The notes beneath the pieces were generated by a model, which saw only the letters and a list, made by a program, of their open reading frames with translations, did not search any database and had not been told where the DNA came from. A stretch of 64,000 nt of DNA from Ophioderma brevispina (Eukaryota > Echinodermata > Ophiuroidea > Amphilepidida > Ophiodermatidae): NCBI GenBank assembly GCA_023653785.1, contig JAMKCH010051315.1, positions 1 through 64,000 of the forward strand. The letters run 5' to 3'. Positions 47,661-59,704 of this stretch are shown piece by piece. Numbering within the stretch: position 1 is the stretch's first letter; each line of letters starts with the position of its first letter. The position numbers were made by a program, and so were the translations under genes.

Positions 47661-49050
47661 TTTTGACACAGATGAGGCAAAGCCTATTAAGAGAGCCATT
47701 AAGCTGAGACCAATATACCTCAATAAAACATGAATTTTGACACAGATGAGGCAAAGCCTATTAAGAGAGCCATTGAGCTGAGACCAATATACCTCAATAA
47801 AACATGAATTTTGACACAGATGAGGCAAAGCCTGTTAAGAGAGCCATTGAGCTGAGACCAATATACCTCAATAAAAACATGAATTTTGACACAGATGAGG
47901 CAAAGCCTGTGAAGAGAGCCAATGAGCTGAGACCAATGTACCTCAACAAACATGAATTTTGACACAGATGAGGCAAAGCCTGTGAAGAGAGCCATTGATC
48001 TGAGACCGATATACCTCAACAAAAACATGGATTTTGACACAGATGAGGCAAAGCCTGTTAAGAGAGCCATTGAGCTGAGACCAAAATACCTCAATAAAAA
48101 CATCACTTTTGACACAGATAGGGCAAAGCCTGTTAAGAGAGCCATTGAGCTGAGACCAATATACCTCAACAAACAGATGAATTTTGACACAGATGAGGCA
48201 AAGCCTGTTAAGGTCCCAGGAAATGCAAATAGAATGGATGTGGTTTGTGTCAAGTCTACAAGGACAGACGAGAAAGCATTCAATATTTGGGTTGGTGATG
48301 ACATCATTAGTGAAACTATTGATTTTTCAGAGAGTAATAGAAAATTCCAGGTGACTGGTGTGAATCTATTCATGGCACTGGATGAAAATCAATAGTTTCA
48401 CTAATGATGTCACTGGTAGTGTATTCTTTTTTGTGGCCCTGTTTATTGGAATGCCCTGTAAAGATTTGGAGTAGGGTTATCATCTCATTTCCTGGGACCT
48501 TTAAGAGAGCCATTGAGCTAAGACCAAAATACCTCAATAAAAACATGAATTTTGACACAGATAGGGCAAAGCCTGTTAAGAGAGTCATTGAGCCAAGACC
48601 AATATACCTCAACAAACATAGATTTTGACACAGATGAGACAAAGCCTGTTAAGAGAGCCATTGAGCTAAGATCAATATGCCTCAACAAACATGGATTTTG
48701 ACACAGATGAGACAAAGCCTGTTAAGAGAGCCATTGAGCCAAGAATATACCTCAATAAAAACATGGATTTTGACACAGATGAAGCAAAGGCTGTTAAGAG
48801 AGTCATTGAGCTGAGACCAATATACCTCAATAAACACATGAATTTTGACACAGATGAAGCAAAGCCTGTTAAGAGAGCCATTAAGCTGAGACCAATATAC
48901 CTCAACAAACAGATGAATTTTGACACAGATGAGGTAAGGCCGGTGAAGAGAGCCATTGAACTGAAACCAATATACCTCAATAAAACATGAATTATGACAC
49001 AGATGAGGCAAAGCCTATTAAGAGAGCCATTAAACTGAGACCAATATTGC
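47655..49050 (+). repeat. 75-base (25-codon) tandem array, ~15 units
   Basis: Units start at TTTTGACACAGATGAGGCAA and are spaced 72-75 bases apart, most often 75: 47661, 47735, 47809, 47884, 47957, 48032, 48107, 48182, [MITE], 48550, 48623, 48696, 48768, 48843, 48918 and 48992. In frame each unit encodes FDTDEAKPVKRAIEL followed by RPIYLNK and a linker. Four consecutive 75-base units (47957-48210) stay open. The 72-74-base units shift frame. Four more units lie at 51.9-52.16 kb. Nucleotide changes between units include many third-position or conservative ones, but counts need an alignment. Confidence 0.85.
48211..48500. mobile_element. 290-base MITE with TTA target duplication
   Basis: The ends AGGTCCCAGGAAATG and CATTTCCTGGGACCT are perfect 15-base inverted repeats. 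TTA precedes (48208-48210) and follows (48501-48503) the element. Removing 290 + 3 bases restores CCTGTTAAGAGAGCC and an exact 75-base spacing between the flanking array units (48182 to 48550). TTA fits the TWA target of PIF/Harbinger elements; piggyBac TTAA is less good, as it would leave one extra base. Inside, 48299-48326 and 48385-48412 form a second perfect 28-base inverted repeat. There is no transposase. Confidence 0.85.
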
Positions 49051-50180
49051 AAGGACACCGAGGGAAATAGGCAGGGGGAAGCTTAAGGTGTATAAAAGTG
49101 ATCTGGACTGATCTTAAAAATATAAACCGCATAAATCATAATAATGGATTTATGAAGGTACTGGCCAATGAGCAAAGATATTTTATAGAAAGTCTGATGA
49201 CGACCTTTTTTTAAAGAGTGCGGGAGAGACTAAGTTTTTAATTGGAAAGAGTGAACCATTGAGTTGAAGGGTATAACTAATTGAATTGATGACTCTTATG
49301 AATGGGGAACCTTAATTAATATAATAAGGAAAGGGATATTTAAATATGTAGTAAGGCATGATTATAGATACAACTGTTCATTCTTATAGTTGAAGCGTTT
49401 CATAACTATTTGAAAGAACTGCACATTGGCGTCTGCGTATAGGATGAGGAGCGGAAACAGTCTGACTTCATCGAGAACATCAGGAATAAAGAAAATGAGC
49501 ATAATCGTGCACATACAAGACTTCAACTTGCCGAATGATCAATTGTCCTATTAGCCTTAATTCATATTCGTGAGAATCTTAGAGACTTAAAAGAACACCC
49601 AGGAGAACAGATATTTTGCCATAATCTCAATTATTGTGCGAACTTGCGTACACTCGCTGTTTTAAAAGGTGTTGGAATTTCAGTTATGAATAGAGAGATA
49701 TGAATGCATAGGTGGTGGTTCCGATTTATACACAGGGTAGAGTGACGTCTAGCCCACGATGGTCATAATTAACAAGAACTTCTCCTAAGCAATTTGCAAG
49801 ATAACATAACTTTCCTTAGTTCCATATGGTCAGGCCTAACAATAAAGCAAAGAAGTTGCATTGCATATGTGACAACTGTTTAATCCATTACTGCAGAAAT
49901 GCTTTTTGATTGATGACTAGGAACATAGGTGGTACAACGTTGAAATTACTTCCTTAGCCAAATCGAACTTGCACCTTTACTACTTTCATAATGCTCGCAT
50001 TTTACTTTCTATGCATAACTTACAAGTGAACCAAAAAATTTCCATAATCAACATACCCCAAGTTTAGTTTGTTGAAAAGCTTTTCTAGAATAATGAAGTT
50101 TCAAGGAGAGGAACTGAACGTTCAAATAGGATGAAAAGAGGGACAGGAAAATGGAAATGAGGATTTAAATGGTGATGATG
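49051..50180. other. Unassigned sequence upstream of the Gypsy segment
   Basis: A short plus-strand frame near 49445-49535 reads as charged, coiled-coil-like (ERKQSDFIENIRNK). Nothing else is recognisable. Confidence 0.35.
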
Positions 50181-50199
50181 AATTTAATTTCCAGTATTC

Positions 50200-51885
50200 G
50201 TATCTCGCAGTTGCTACGGACCGCTGTGGTCACACATTCATGTACTGTACCGTGACAAGCTTAGACTTAGGTGCAACGACTTGCCAGGTTTACAAATAGA
50301 ATTCTCATTATTTTTCGCTTCTATCAAATAAGCAGTTAGATGAACCCTCAGAGAAGAGCTCTGTTCTCTCAAAGTTAAATAATAATTCGCAGTGTTTTCA
50401 TGAAATTCCAAAGAGAACGAGAGACTCGTAATGGAGTCCCGTACGTGCTCGGTACGATTGTTTACGTGTGTCTGATTCTAAGCAATGGAGGTACTCAGTA
50501 TTTTAGAAACTGGAGGAAGGCCAGTTATGATGTTCTGTGCCCCCTGTTAAGGTTCCTAAATATATGGATGTTTGGTATGACCTGGTTATTTTAGATGGTG
50601 TGTTTTGCACAGCACTCGCAGTGAGCACTGAACAGAAAACGCTAAGAGTGGTTCCCTGAGAGGTTGCGCATAGGCGCCATGCGTCAACTTCATAAAACGC
50701 ATAGGTGTCCGTTCAATTAGGCCAGGAAAAATACGCCTCAAGGTAAATCAGAGAGAAGCATTATTGGGTCAGGAGGGTTATTACAGAGAGGTTGTAGCTT
50801 GGGTACGGAATTGCCCAGAGTGTGTGCACAATGCAAAAACCTACTAGAAAAACGCGCGCTCCGATGTGTGTAACTCAAATGTTTACACGCGCATGGAGAG
50901 AATCTCTCTGGATATTTTGGGTCCGTTGCCGACCAGTGAAAGATGCAACAAGTATATATTGTGCATAGGGGATCATTTCACTAAATGGATAACCTCGGTT
51001 CCACTGCCCAACCAGGAAACGAAAACTATTGCCAATGCATTGATAGAGCATGTGATTAGCGTTTTTGGGGTCCCCCGTGAAATTCATACGGACAGGGGTA
51101 GTAACTTTGAATCCAAACTGTTTCATGAATTGTGTGATCTTTTGGAGATTTCAAAATCTCGTACATCAGGAAATAGGCCACAGGGCTAACGGTCTTATTG
51201 AAGCTTTCAATCGGACACTAGAAAACATGTTGCGCAATTACTGTGACAAGAATCAGAAAGATTGGGACATGCACCTCCCTTATGTCATGATGGCATATAG
51301 ATCTTCCATTCACGCCTAATGAACTCATGCTTGGATGGAACATCCAGATGCCGATTGACATTCTCTATGGTTCAGTCCAGGATGAGAAGACAGAAGACAT
51401 GGATAAGTTTGTGGAGAATCAGAGATTATGGCACAAGTACATGAGGAAGCTCGCCTTAATAATTTCCTTGCAAGTCAGAAACAGAAGCACTACTATGACA
51501 AAGGTTCCTCGTGCTAAAGTTTGCCCCCGGTGATAAAGCTGGTATTATACATACCCGGTATAAAGTCTGGTATTTATCGCCTATCGCCCCCGTAGAGTTG
51601 TTGGACGTAGTCCCAAATTACAAAAGTTCTGGAAGGTCCTTGATAGTGATTATAAACGCTACCTCTGCTGTATAAGTATCGCAGAAGAGCTCCAAAAAGG
51701 CTATAATAGTCCCACGTTTACAAATTAAACCCTACTGGAACGGAAAATCCTGAGAGTCACCCTTGATAGATACTCGTGACCTCTCCATGAACACTTGAAT
51801 AGTAATGTCTCTGTGCCCTAATACTCTCAACTGTTCCCGCACGAACCAATCAGGAGCTCGTTTTCAATATATGCCCAACAAACAT
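50200..51885 (+). pseudogene. Ty3/Gypsy integrase, copy 1
   Basis: The retroelement enzyme that joins element DNA to the host chromosome. Before it, YMDVWDDLV-like residues near 50560 fit the RNase H-integrase spacer. An HHCC-type zinc region ends in a CPECVHNAK-like block at ~50830. The core carries the acidic triad: Asp in SLDILGPL (50911), Asp in IHTDRG (51091) and Glu in LIEAFNR (51200), with D-E spacing of 35 residues as expected. A frameshift lies at ~51185 and another before 51327. DEKTEDMDKF follows, then a C-terminal domain ending near 51740. Upstream RT, RNase H core and protease are not readable, and no LTR was found. Dead copy. Confidence 0.8.
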
Positions 51886-53285
51886 GACACATTTGAATGA
51901 GGATGACTTTTGACAGAATGAGTTAAGAGGCCTGTAAAGGGCCATTGAGCTTAGACGCAATACCTCAATACACATGACTTTTTTGACACAGATGAGGCAA
52001 AGCCGTTAAGAGACCATTACCTGAGACCATATTCCTCAATAAAACATGAATTTTGACCAGATAGGGCAAAGCCTGTTAAGAGAGCCATTGAGCTGAGATC
52101 AATATACCTCAACAAAGAGATGACTTTTGACACAATGGGCCAAGCCTGTTAAAAGAATATGTCAAGATTTTTGTCAACTCGTTTTGACTTCCATTCATAA
52201 AATAATTACATACATCATTAATTCCCGAAAAAATTTAATACAAATTTGATGGTAAAATTAACAAATGAGGCAATTTTAGATTTTTGCTTTTGACATACGA
52301 AGAAAACGGGCGGTTTTTGCCATGCTTCATTGATCAAAAGCCCCATTTGCTCTCCTCTTACGTCAAGTGTGAACCAATGCTCACTCCGGTAATAACCCGC
52401 TATATCCGTCACTAAGGGACTGAATTTGACAAAATTAAGGCTGAAATTGTAGACGATGAATGATTTTGAGTATGAAGATGTTGAAGAAGATGAAGAGATT
52501 AGTTAAAGTGTGAAACAGGATGAGAAGCGCCTCAGAAATGAATGTTGAGACGAGTGGAGTAACTTCGTGCGAGAATTTCATTAAGGAGCGCAGCCGTACA
52601 AAAAAACAAATGTTTGACCCTGCACGGAACATACAATCAGATCAATGATGATGATGCCATTGATGAGACCGTTTTGGCTGGAAGACTACAACGTTTCGAT
52701 TGGTAATGGGTCCTTCATTTCCTATTCCTCAAGATTATTTTAAAAAAACCGTTAGAAAGTTGACAATTTCTCTCAATTGCCTGCCTAATTCATGTCGTGG
52801 TTGTCGGTTGCATGCAACGTTTTACCGGCGTTCGCCGGCCAGTATGGATTTTGTTCACTTCGATGTCACAATGTCAGTTTGGCAAACTGCGTTGAATTTC
52901 AGTTTATCGTCATTTATTTTTAAAATAATTATTCTGTATCTGTATACAACGGAAAACAAATCTGATGTTTCTGACCGAATTTGAGCCAGAGCTATAGCTT
53001 CAAGCTTCGTCGACCATGACAAATCAGCTAGTGGTGTTATGTTGTATTCTTGTAACATACTTCAATATCCAGAAGTTGTAGCATTTTTTACTCATAAATG
53101 TGATTGCTTTATGACTTGGACAGCCCACGTTGACATATTAAAACCCTACTTGGAACAGGAAAATTCCTGAAGAGACCCTTGATTAATACTAGTGAACTTC
53201 CCCCATGAACACTTGAATAGCGCAATGTCTCGTTGCCATACTCTCAACTGGTTCACGCACAAACCAATCAGGCGCTTCTTGACTA
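51705..53285. repeat. 1.43 kb extra segment bounded by ~165-base direct repeats
   Basis: 51705-51875 and 53127-53285 match each other (CCCACGTTGACA.ATTAAA, ACCCTACTTGGAACAGGAAA, CACTTGAATAG and ACCAATCAGG words). Both encode the integrase C-terminal HVD.LKPYLEQEN stretch. Copy 2 of the Gypsy segment has this sequence only once, so copy 1 gained the 1.43 kb by duplication or insertion. The interior holds four 75-base array units (51895-52160) and ~960 bases of unassigned sequence with a short acidic frame near 52460. Confidence 0.65.
51895..52160 (+). repeat. Second block of the 75-base array, ~4 degraded units
   Basis: Units with TTTTGACACAGATGAGGCAA, AAGCCTGTTAAGAGAGCCAT and ATACCTCAA(C/T)A recur four times with many small deletions. 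They belong to the same family as 47.66-49.05 kb and are more eroded. Confidence 0.8.
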
Positions 53286-53859
53286 GTAGTGGGCATAAAG
53301 TCAAGCGACCTCAATGGTTTGGGAATCCCCTAATTAAAAGTCATTCACTTCATAAGTAATTGTCTTTACAATTCAAGTTATAAAACGACCCTGTATGGAA
53401 GGCGTAGTTCTGACCATTTGGGAAAAATGCAGTTTTTTTTTCTTAAAAGGGTTGACTTATCATAAAAGAGAAGCATGACATTTATTTAGGTACGGTTGGT
53501 GGCTTCCACTCTTGTGAAGCCTAGAAAGCTAAAACATTTTTTATAAATATGCATTTTGATATTTTGCTAAGGAATCATGTTTTGAGAAAGATGCATGCCT
53601 AAACCAGTAATTCTAGTCACTTTCAGAGCAATTGTTATGTCATGAACTAATGGTTAAAGTTGATCAGCACAAAGTAATTTTTTTTATCTTCTGTGTGGTA
53701 ATAAGCAACATAGAATACATGCATTACCGAATTCATTTAATTCCCAATTCCAAATATGGTCGTTAAGGTGGGACTCTCTTGAAATCTTCATTTGTAGAGA
53801 GAGAAAGACACCTCATTTCCCTCCCTTTCACTACTACATCTTGTTTGTCCAACACAGAC

Positions 53860-54430
53860 TGTCTCGCCTGATAGAATGCCATTCCCACTTACGGGAGTGC
53901 CCTAATGAGGGTGCACAAGTACTACAACCATGAAGCGCCGAAACCTAAACCAGCACCTTAGACTTCAGCACCCGTTAGCTACTAACTGTGCCCACTTTAG
54001 CAGGGACCCTATACATCACGCAAGCAGACCAATGACCATGACGGGTCGCTGTTCAACCCCCATCTGGCTGGAAACTCCGACGACCACCACCCCTCTTGTG
54101 GACCCTGTCCCGAGAAATCCACCCCCTCCTGCCCCCATCCTTCCCATGAGGACATGGACACCCCATCTACACCACCCTCTCATACGGCCAGAGAACCGAT
54201 AGTGCTCCTCCCCTCCTCTCCCTTGACATTCTCCCTCCTGATGAGCTTTTCCCAGAGATACAAACCTGCCAGAGGAGACCGTTACCCCCCAGCAATCCTC
54301 CTCCTCCCCATCCCCGGTTTTTTATCTTCTCCATTCACATCCAACATACCTGCAAGCGGATCATCGTACAAAGCATGGCCGAGATAAGGCAGGCTGCCTG
54401 TTCCCTACCACAGGAGCAAGTGCATCAAGA
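53860..54430 (+). pseudogene. C2H2 finger plus proline-rich frame, copy 1
   Basis: Around 53880-53965 a plus-strand reading gives Cys residues from CP.EG, followed by KRRNLNQHLRLQHP, which fits a single C2H2 zinc finger (two Cys, ~12 residues, H-x4-H). A second C..C pair (NCAH) follows, then a Pro/Ser/Thr-rich frame to ~54400 (TTTPLVDPVPRNPPPPAP). The frame is broken between the Cys and His halves. The same segment occurs after Gypsy copy 2, so it belongs to the duplicated unit. It may be a retroelement gag/ORF1-type protein or a captured host fragment; the family is not recognised. Confidence 0.5.
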
Positions 54431-55335
54431 GAGCCAAATGGACAAGGAGTTGGGGTGATGTACAATAAAGAAAGTGGGCCTATTTTGCAGATGGCACTAT
54501 ATATTAAGTGGACGGTGGAGCGTGAAGAATGGATAGATCTTTGGAGAAGGAAGGATAAATGGTTTGATTTATTTTATATATACAAATGTGTTACAAGTGT
54601 CTCTGGTATAGTGAGAAGCCTAAGTTTAATTTGGCTTAGGCTGGGGAAAGGACGTCCCCTCACAACACCTCTTCGAAGTGCGTCCCTCTCTGTTTTTGGC
54701 TTCACAGAGCAAATTTGTCATATGTATATAGTTGAATTAAAATTAAGGAATTTGTAAGTTTTTAGGAGACCTTTTTTTATAAATTTGCAGTTGTCTGAGA
54801 GACACTTACAAGTCTTTTGGTTTTTGGAGCTGATAGGGATTGGTCACATAAATCAATAATAAATTAATAAATAATAAATTAGTTTTAATAAAAAGGCAAT
54901 AGATAATTAAAATACTTCGAATCAAGAGGCAAAAGAATAAAATTATATTAATGTGTTATTAAAGTTTGGGTTAATTAACGTTATGTTAAGCTAGTATGTA
55001 TAGCATTCTTTCGGATTTTATTTTAAAATTTAGATTTCATAAAGGTAGTGCTTTAAACAACTAAAACTCAAACAAAACATAAAACTGAAATGATTATCTA
55101 TTGTGTGCTGTTAAGGTAAAGTTTTCAAAAATTTTTAAAGGGGATTAGTTTTGGAGAATATTTTTGTACCAAATGTGACCTTCCCTAAGCATCTTCCAAG
55201 TGAAGTATAAATAATTGGTGTCAAACTGTAAATAATTATTTTTGTATACAAAAAAAAATATTAATTTATAGTTTTAACACCAATTTGCTTTAGAATCCTT
55301 TGCACACCATTTACGCTCTCTTTGAGAAAGCCATC
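54431..55335. other. AT-rich spacer between the two duplicated units
   Basis: There is a 100-codon frame at 54455-54757 without motifs, then AT-rich sequence with AATAAATTAAT runs. The second unit's counterpart lies beyond the window. Confidence 0.4.
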
Positions 55336-55339
55336 GTAA

Positions 55340-56617
55340 GCTGTTCAGTAGTTTGTATCTCGCGGATTGCTACGGATGCTGTGGTCACACATTCATGTCA
55401 CTGTAACCCTGCTAACAAGCTTTACTTAGGTGCACGACTTGCCATAGTTTACATTAGAATTCTCAATATTTTTTCTGCTTCTTCAAATAGCAGTTAGAAG
55501 AACCCTCAAGAATAGCTCTTCTTAAAGTTAGATAATAATTTCCAGGGTTTTCTGAATACAAGAGACGGAGAGACTCGTAAGTGGATTCCCGTACGTGCTC
55601 GGTAATTATTGTTTACGTGTGAATGATTCTAAAGCAATGGAGGGTACTCAGATGTTTAGAAAACATGGAGGGAGGCCGTTTAGTGATGTTATGTCCCCTG
55701 GTAGGTGTCCTAAATATATGGATGTTTGGGATGACCTGGTTTATTTTAGATGGTGTGTTGCACAAGCTATCTAGCAGTGATCACTGAACAAGAAAACCGC
55801 TAATAGTTGTTACCTGAGAGGTTGCCGCCATGAGGCCGCCATAGCGTCAACTTCATAACGCCAAGTGTCCGGGAGAGAAATGGATGTGTGGGAGTTAGGG
55901 TCACTTAGGCAGGAAAAAGAACCCTCAAGGAAATCAGAGACCTAGTATTGGTCAGGTTTTACAGAGAGGTTTGTAGCTTTGTGTACGGAATGCCCCAGAG
56001 TGTGCAAAAGCACAAACCTACTAAAAAACACGCGGTCCGATGGTACTCCAAATGTTTACACGCGCATGGAGAGAATCTCTCTGGATATTTTGGGTCCGTT
56101 GCCGACCAGTGAAAGAGGCAACAAGTATATATTGTGCATAGGGATCATTTCACTAAATGGATAACCTCGGTTTCCACTGCCTCAACCAGGAACGAAACTA
56201 GTGCCATTCAGTTGATAGAAAAAACAGTGATTAGCGTTTTTGGAGTTCCCCTGTGAAATTCATACGGACAGGGGGGTAGTAACTTTGAAATCCCAACTTT
56301 TTCATGAATTGGGTGAGCTTTGAGATTTTCACAAAATCTTGTACAGCAGGATAGAGGCGACAGGCTATGTCTTATTGACGCTTTCAATCGGACACTAGAA
56401 AACATGTTGCGCAATTACTGTTCACGAATCAGAAAGGATTGGTACATGCACCCTCCCTTATGTCATGATGGCATTAGATCTTCCATTCACGCAAGTACAG
56501 GTTTCACTCCTAATGAACTCATGCTTGGATGGAACATCCAGAATGCCGATGACATCTCTATGGTTCATGATCCAGGATGAGAAAGACATCAATGAGTTTG
56601 TGGAGAATCAAAAGAGA
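55340..56617 (+). pseudogene. Ty3/Gypsy integrase, copy 2 (5' part)
   Basis: Collinear with 50.2-51.43 kb at an offset of ~5.17 kb. It has the CTECPRVC-like zinc region, SLDILGPLPTSERG (first Asp), a second Asp in the HTDRG block near 56262 and LIDAFNRTLENMLRNY. The third catalytic position is GAC (56377-56379), Asp, where copy 1 has Glu. Several single-base indels break the frame. The segment is cut at 56617 by the hAT element and resumes at 62420. Either the acidic change is a real inactivating substitution or a sequencing error; both copies are dead anyway. Confidence 0.8.
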
Positions 56618-57184
56618 CAGTGGCGTAACTAGAGGGGGGCAAATTTTATTCTGTCGGTTGAGGTGAGTCCGTTGTACTTAAAAATTTGGTATAACTCCCG
56701 GCCGCCATCCATTCGCTGGCAAGTATAGGGTTCAGCGAAGTCGTGCATTAAGAAATTTGAAACATTTTGGCTATTATCTTGAAATAGAAATTAAACTAAC
56801 GTTTTCCCTCTTTATATATAAACCCAAAACTTTATATTTGCACTTCATCATCGCAACTCGGACTATTCAGAAGTGTTTTGTATATTTTTAATGTACGCAT
56901 TGTCTGTAGAGAGACAGTGAAGAAGAGAAGAAAACCTCGATGATTAGCAATGCACCGAGCATAGACCGGGATCGTTTTCTATTGTGCCGTGCGTATCTGA
57001 GTATCTCGTTGGCTACTTAGCCTGCCTTTAAACGTCATGATCATCATGCTGCGTGAAAACTTACATCACATAGGATTGCGTCATAAGATCTTATTTCCAT
57101 CGTGATATCACACAAAAACTTTTAAAATACAGCGGGTTCTCGAACCGCTAAAAATCCCCCTGGCGGGAGCGGTTAAAATTTTTA

Positions 57185-58800
57185 AATTAAAAAAAAAAAA
57201 AAAAAAACCCTTAACCAAAAAAAAAATCCCCTTAAACCCCAACAAACCCCTCTGCTCTTTTTACTCCCAACCTGGCTTACCCCCACCTATGTCACTGTCT
57301 GACTCTTTGTATCCAGACCTTCTCTCCTTCGTTGCAAACCACCTAAACCACAACCAAGCCCCTTAAGCCCAGACAACCCCCCCTTAAACCCGGACAACCC
57401 CGTTTAAACCCGGACAACCCACCTTAAACCCTCCCCTTAAGCCAGACAACCCCCCTTAACCAGGACAACCCATGTGTTGCAACGTCCGACGCAATACATA
57501 CGAAATGCGCCGTGCATGTGGACGTCTGCGCAGGCATATGCGTATTATGGCAAAAGCAAAACAAACCCTTAAACCCAAAACCCCCCTTGACACCCTTTTC
57601 GTCTTGTGCGGGGGGCTGTGATAGGGGGCGCTGGTTGCGTCTGGTACTTCGGATACTGAGTGTCGTTTCTTAACTTTCTGCTTTAAAAGTGTGAAAGTTT
57701 AGTAAAAAAACCAAAAAAGCCCCTTAAACCCCAAAAACCCCCTAAAAACCTGGACAACCCCCCTTAAATCGGCCCAACCCTTAAACCACAAACAAGTCCA
57801 CCCTGAAGCCAGACACCCCCTTAAGCAAGACAACCCCCTCTTTTTAAACCCGACAACCCACCTCTTTTAAACCAAAACAATCCCCCCAGTCTAAATCCAG
57901 ACAACCCCTTAATTCCCGGACACACCCCCTTTCAACCCGACACCCACCTTAAACCCCAACACCATCCCCCTAAACCCACAACCCCTCCTTAAGCTGGACA
58001 ACCCCCCTTTTTAAACCCGGACAACCCCCTTAAACATGGACAAAAACCCACTTAAACTCCGTGCAACCCACCTGTAAAACAACAACCAAGCCCCTTAACC
58101 CAGACAACCCCCCTTAAATCCGGGAACAACACTTTAAACCTGGACAACCCACCAACCCCCAACAATCCCCCATAAGTCCAGACAACACCCCCTCTTAACC
58201 CGGACAACACCCTTTAAACCCAGACAACCCACTCTTCAAACCCCAACAAACACCTTAAACCCAAACAACACCCTTAAAGCTGGACAACCCCCCTTAAACC
58301 CGGACACCCCCCTGAAACCCGGACAACCCCCTTTAAACTCGTGCAACCCACCTTAACCCAGACAACCCCCCTAAACCTGGACAACCCCCCCCTTAAACTC
58401 GTTGCAACCACCTTAAACCCCACAATCCCCCTAACCCAAAACCCCCCTAAAGCTGACAACCCCCCTTAAAACCCGGACACCCCCCTAAACCTGGGAGACA
58501 ACCCCCCTTAAACAAACTCGTGCAACCCACCTTAAAAACCCAACAAGCCCCCTTAAAGGGCCCGACAACCCCCCCCTTAACCCGGACAGACCCCTTTAAA
58601 ACCCGGACAACCCCCCTAACACCCCCAACACCCCACCTGAAACCCAACAATCCCCTTAAGTCCAGACAACCCCTTAAAACCCGGACAACCCCCTTTAAAC
58701 CAACAACCCACCTTAACCCCAACAATCCCCCTTAAACCCCACCAACCCCCTTAAAGCTGGACAACCCCCATTAACCCGGACAACCCACACCTTAAACCTA
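57185..58800. repeat. ~20-base minisatellite CCCTTAAACCCGGACAACCC
   Basis: About 1.6 kb of degenerate units. Variation is mostly in C-run length and in CCCGGA / CCTGGA / CCCAGA. Non-repeat islands interrupt it at about 57475-57580 and 57600-57710. An 18-A run marks the left edge. One strand is G-rich (GGGTTGTCCGGGTTTAAGGG), so quadruplex formation is possible. It lies wholly within the hAT element. Confidence 0.9.
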
Positions 58801-59704
58801 ATCAGCCCGAGAGTGCATGATTCCCCACCCCTCCATCAAGTGTTCATCATCAAATCGGACTTATGGATCCTTAGATATTTTGTTGTCACAATTTTTTTTT
58901 GGGTGAAATAACCCCAAATTTAGCCCCATAAATCTGCAAATTCAGGCTCTTGATATGTGTTGTTAGCATAGCTAATTTGCACAACACCATTCCTGCCATT
59001 GCTATGCAATTTAGGTAGGGACCGTTCATTAATTACGAGGGAGGGGGCTTGGGAAAATTTCCAATTGGTTTGAAAAATTATGCAACCCCCTATTTCCTTC
59101 CACAATGTAATTACCCACCCCCCTACTGCCACATGAAAATTTACACAACCCCCACATTGTACGCATACCATTCATATTACTTCTATATAATTGATAGGCC
59201 TAATGCCCTTAACTCCTGTTAAATGGTGTCCATTGGGTTCACACAGATGTTCAGGCAAATAAGTTCAATGATCTGATGCTTGGCTTCAATTTTATTTTCA
59301 ATTTCATATTTCTTAAAGGGCCCCGGGAAAGCAAACCAGTTTTTCATTACAATAAACCTACCAAGTAAATCTGTGATATCAAAGTCATCAATGTATTCCC
59401 ATTCCAAAATTGTAAATGGCACTTAATAAATGTCCTCTCCTGTCTTCGCCTTGAAAGTCTTCCATCATGTACGGATTTCCTGTTGTATTCATCATCCATA
59501 TCACTATTTAAAGAGACACCGGCAATTTTGAAAATATGCGCCCTCAAGATTTTTCAAATCAATTATTTTTTGCATGGTTGTAAGGTTCTTTTATATACAT
59601 ACCAAGCCCTCACCCGAATGATTAAGACCAAAACACTTCCTTATGGGTAAACAGAACGATTTTATAATGTAAAATATTTTACGTCGCCGGCGACGCTAAA
59701 TTTC

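Noticed and set aside
47655..49050. CRISPR-like array
   Set aside because: There are no unique spacers between identical repeats. It is a head-to-tail tandem array in a eukaryotic context with no cas genes.
47616..49058. Long minus-strand frames over the 75-base array (up to 217 codons)
   Set aside because: They are the antisense of a repeat that happens to be stop-poor. The plus frame has the better protein-like composition and continues through the MITE without the same regularity.
50200..56617. Long terminal repeats bounding the Gypsy copies
   Set aside because: I looked for matching 5'/3' repeats with TG...CA ends and found none. The duplicated sequence is internal coding and flank, not LTR.
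58274..58735. Frames across the CCCTTAAACCC minisatellite
   Set aside because: Repetitive low-complexity translation on both strands, with no start context or family resemblance.
57185..58800. Telomere repeat array
   Set aside because: The unit is ~20 bases and not TTAGGG. It only contains a TTAAACCC word and lies inside a transposon.
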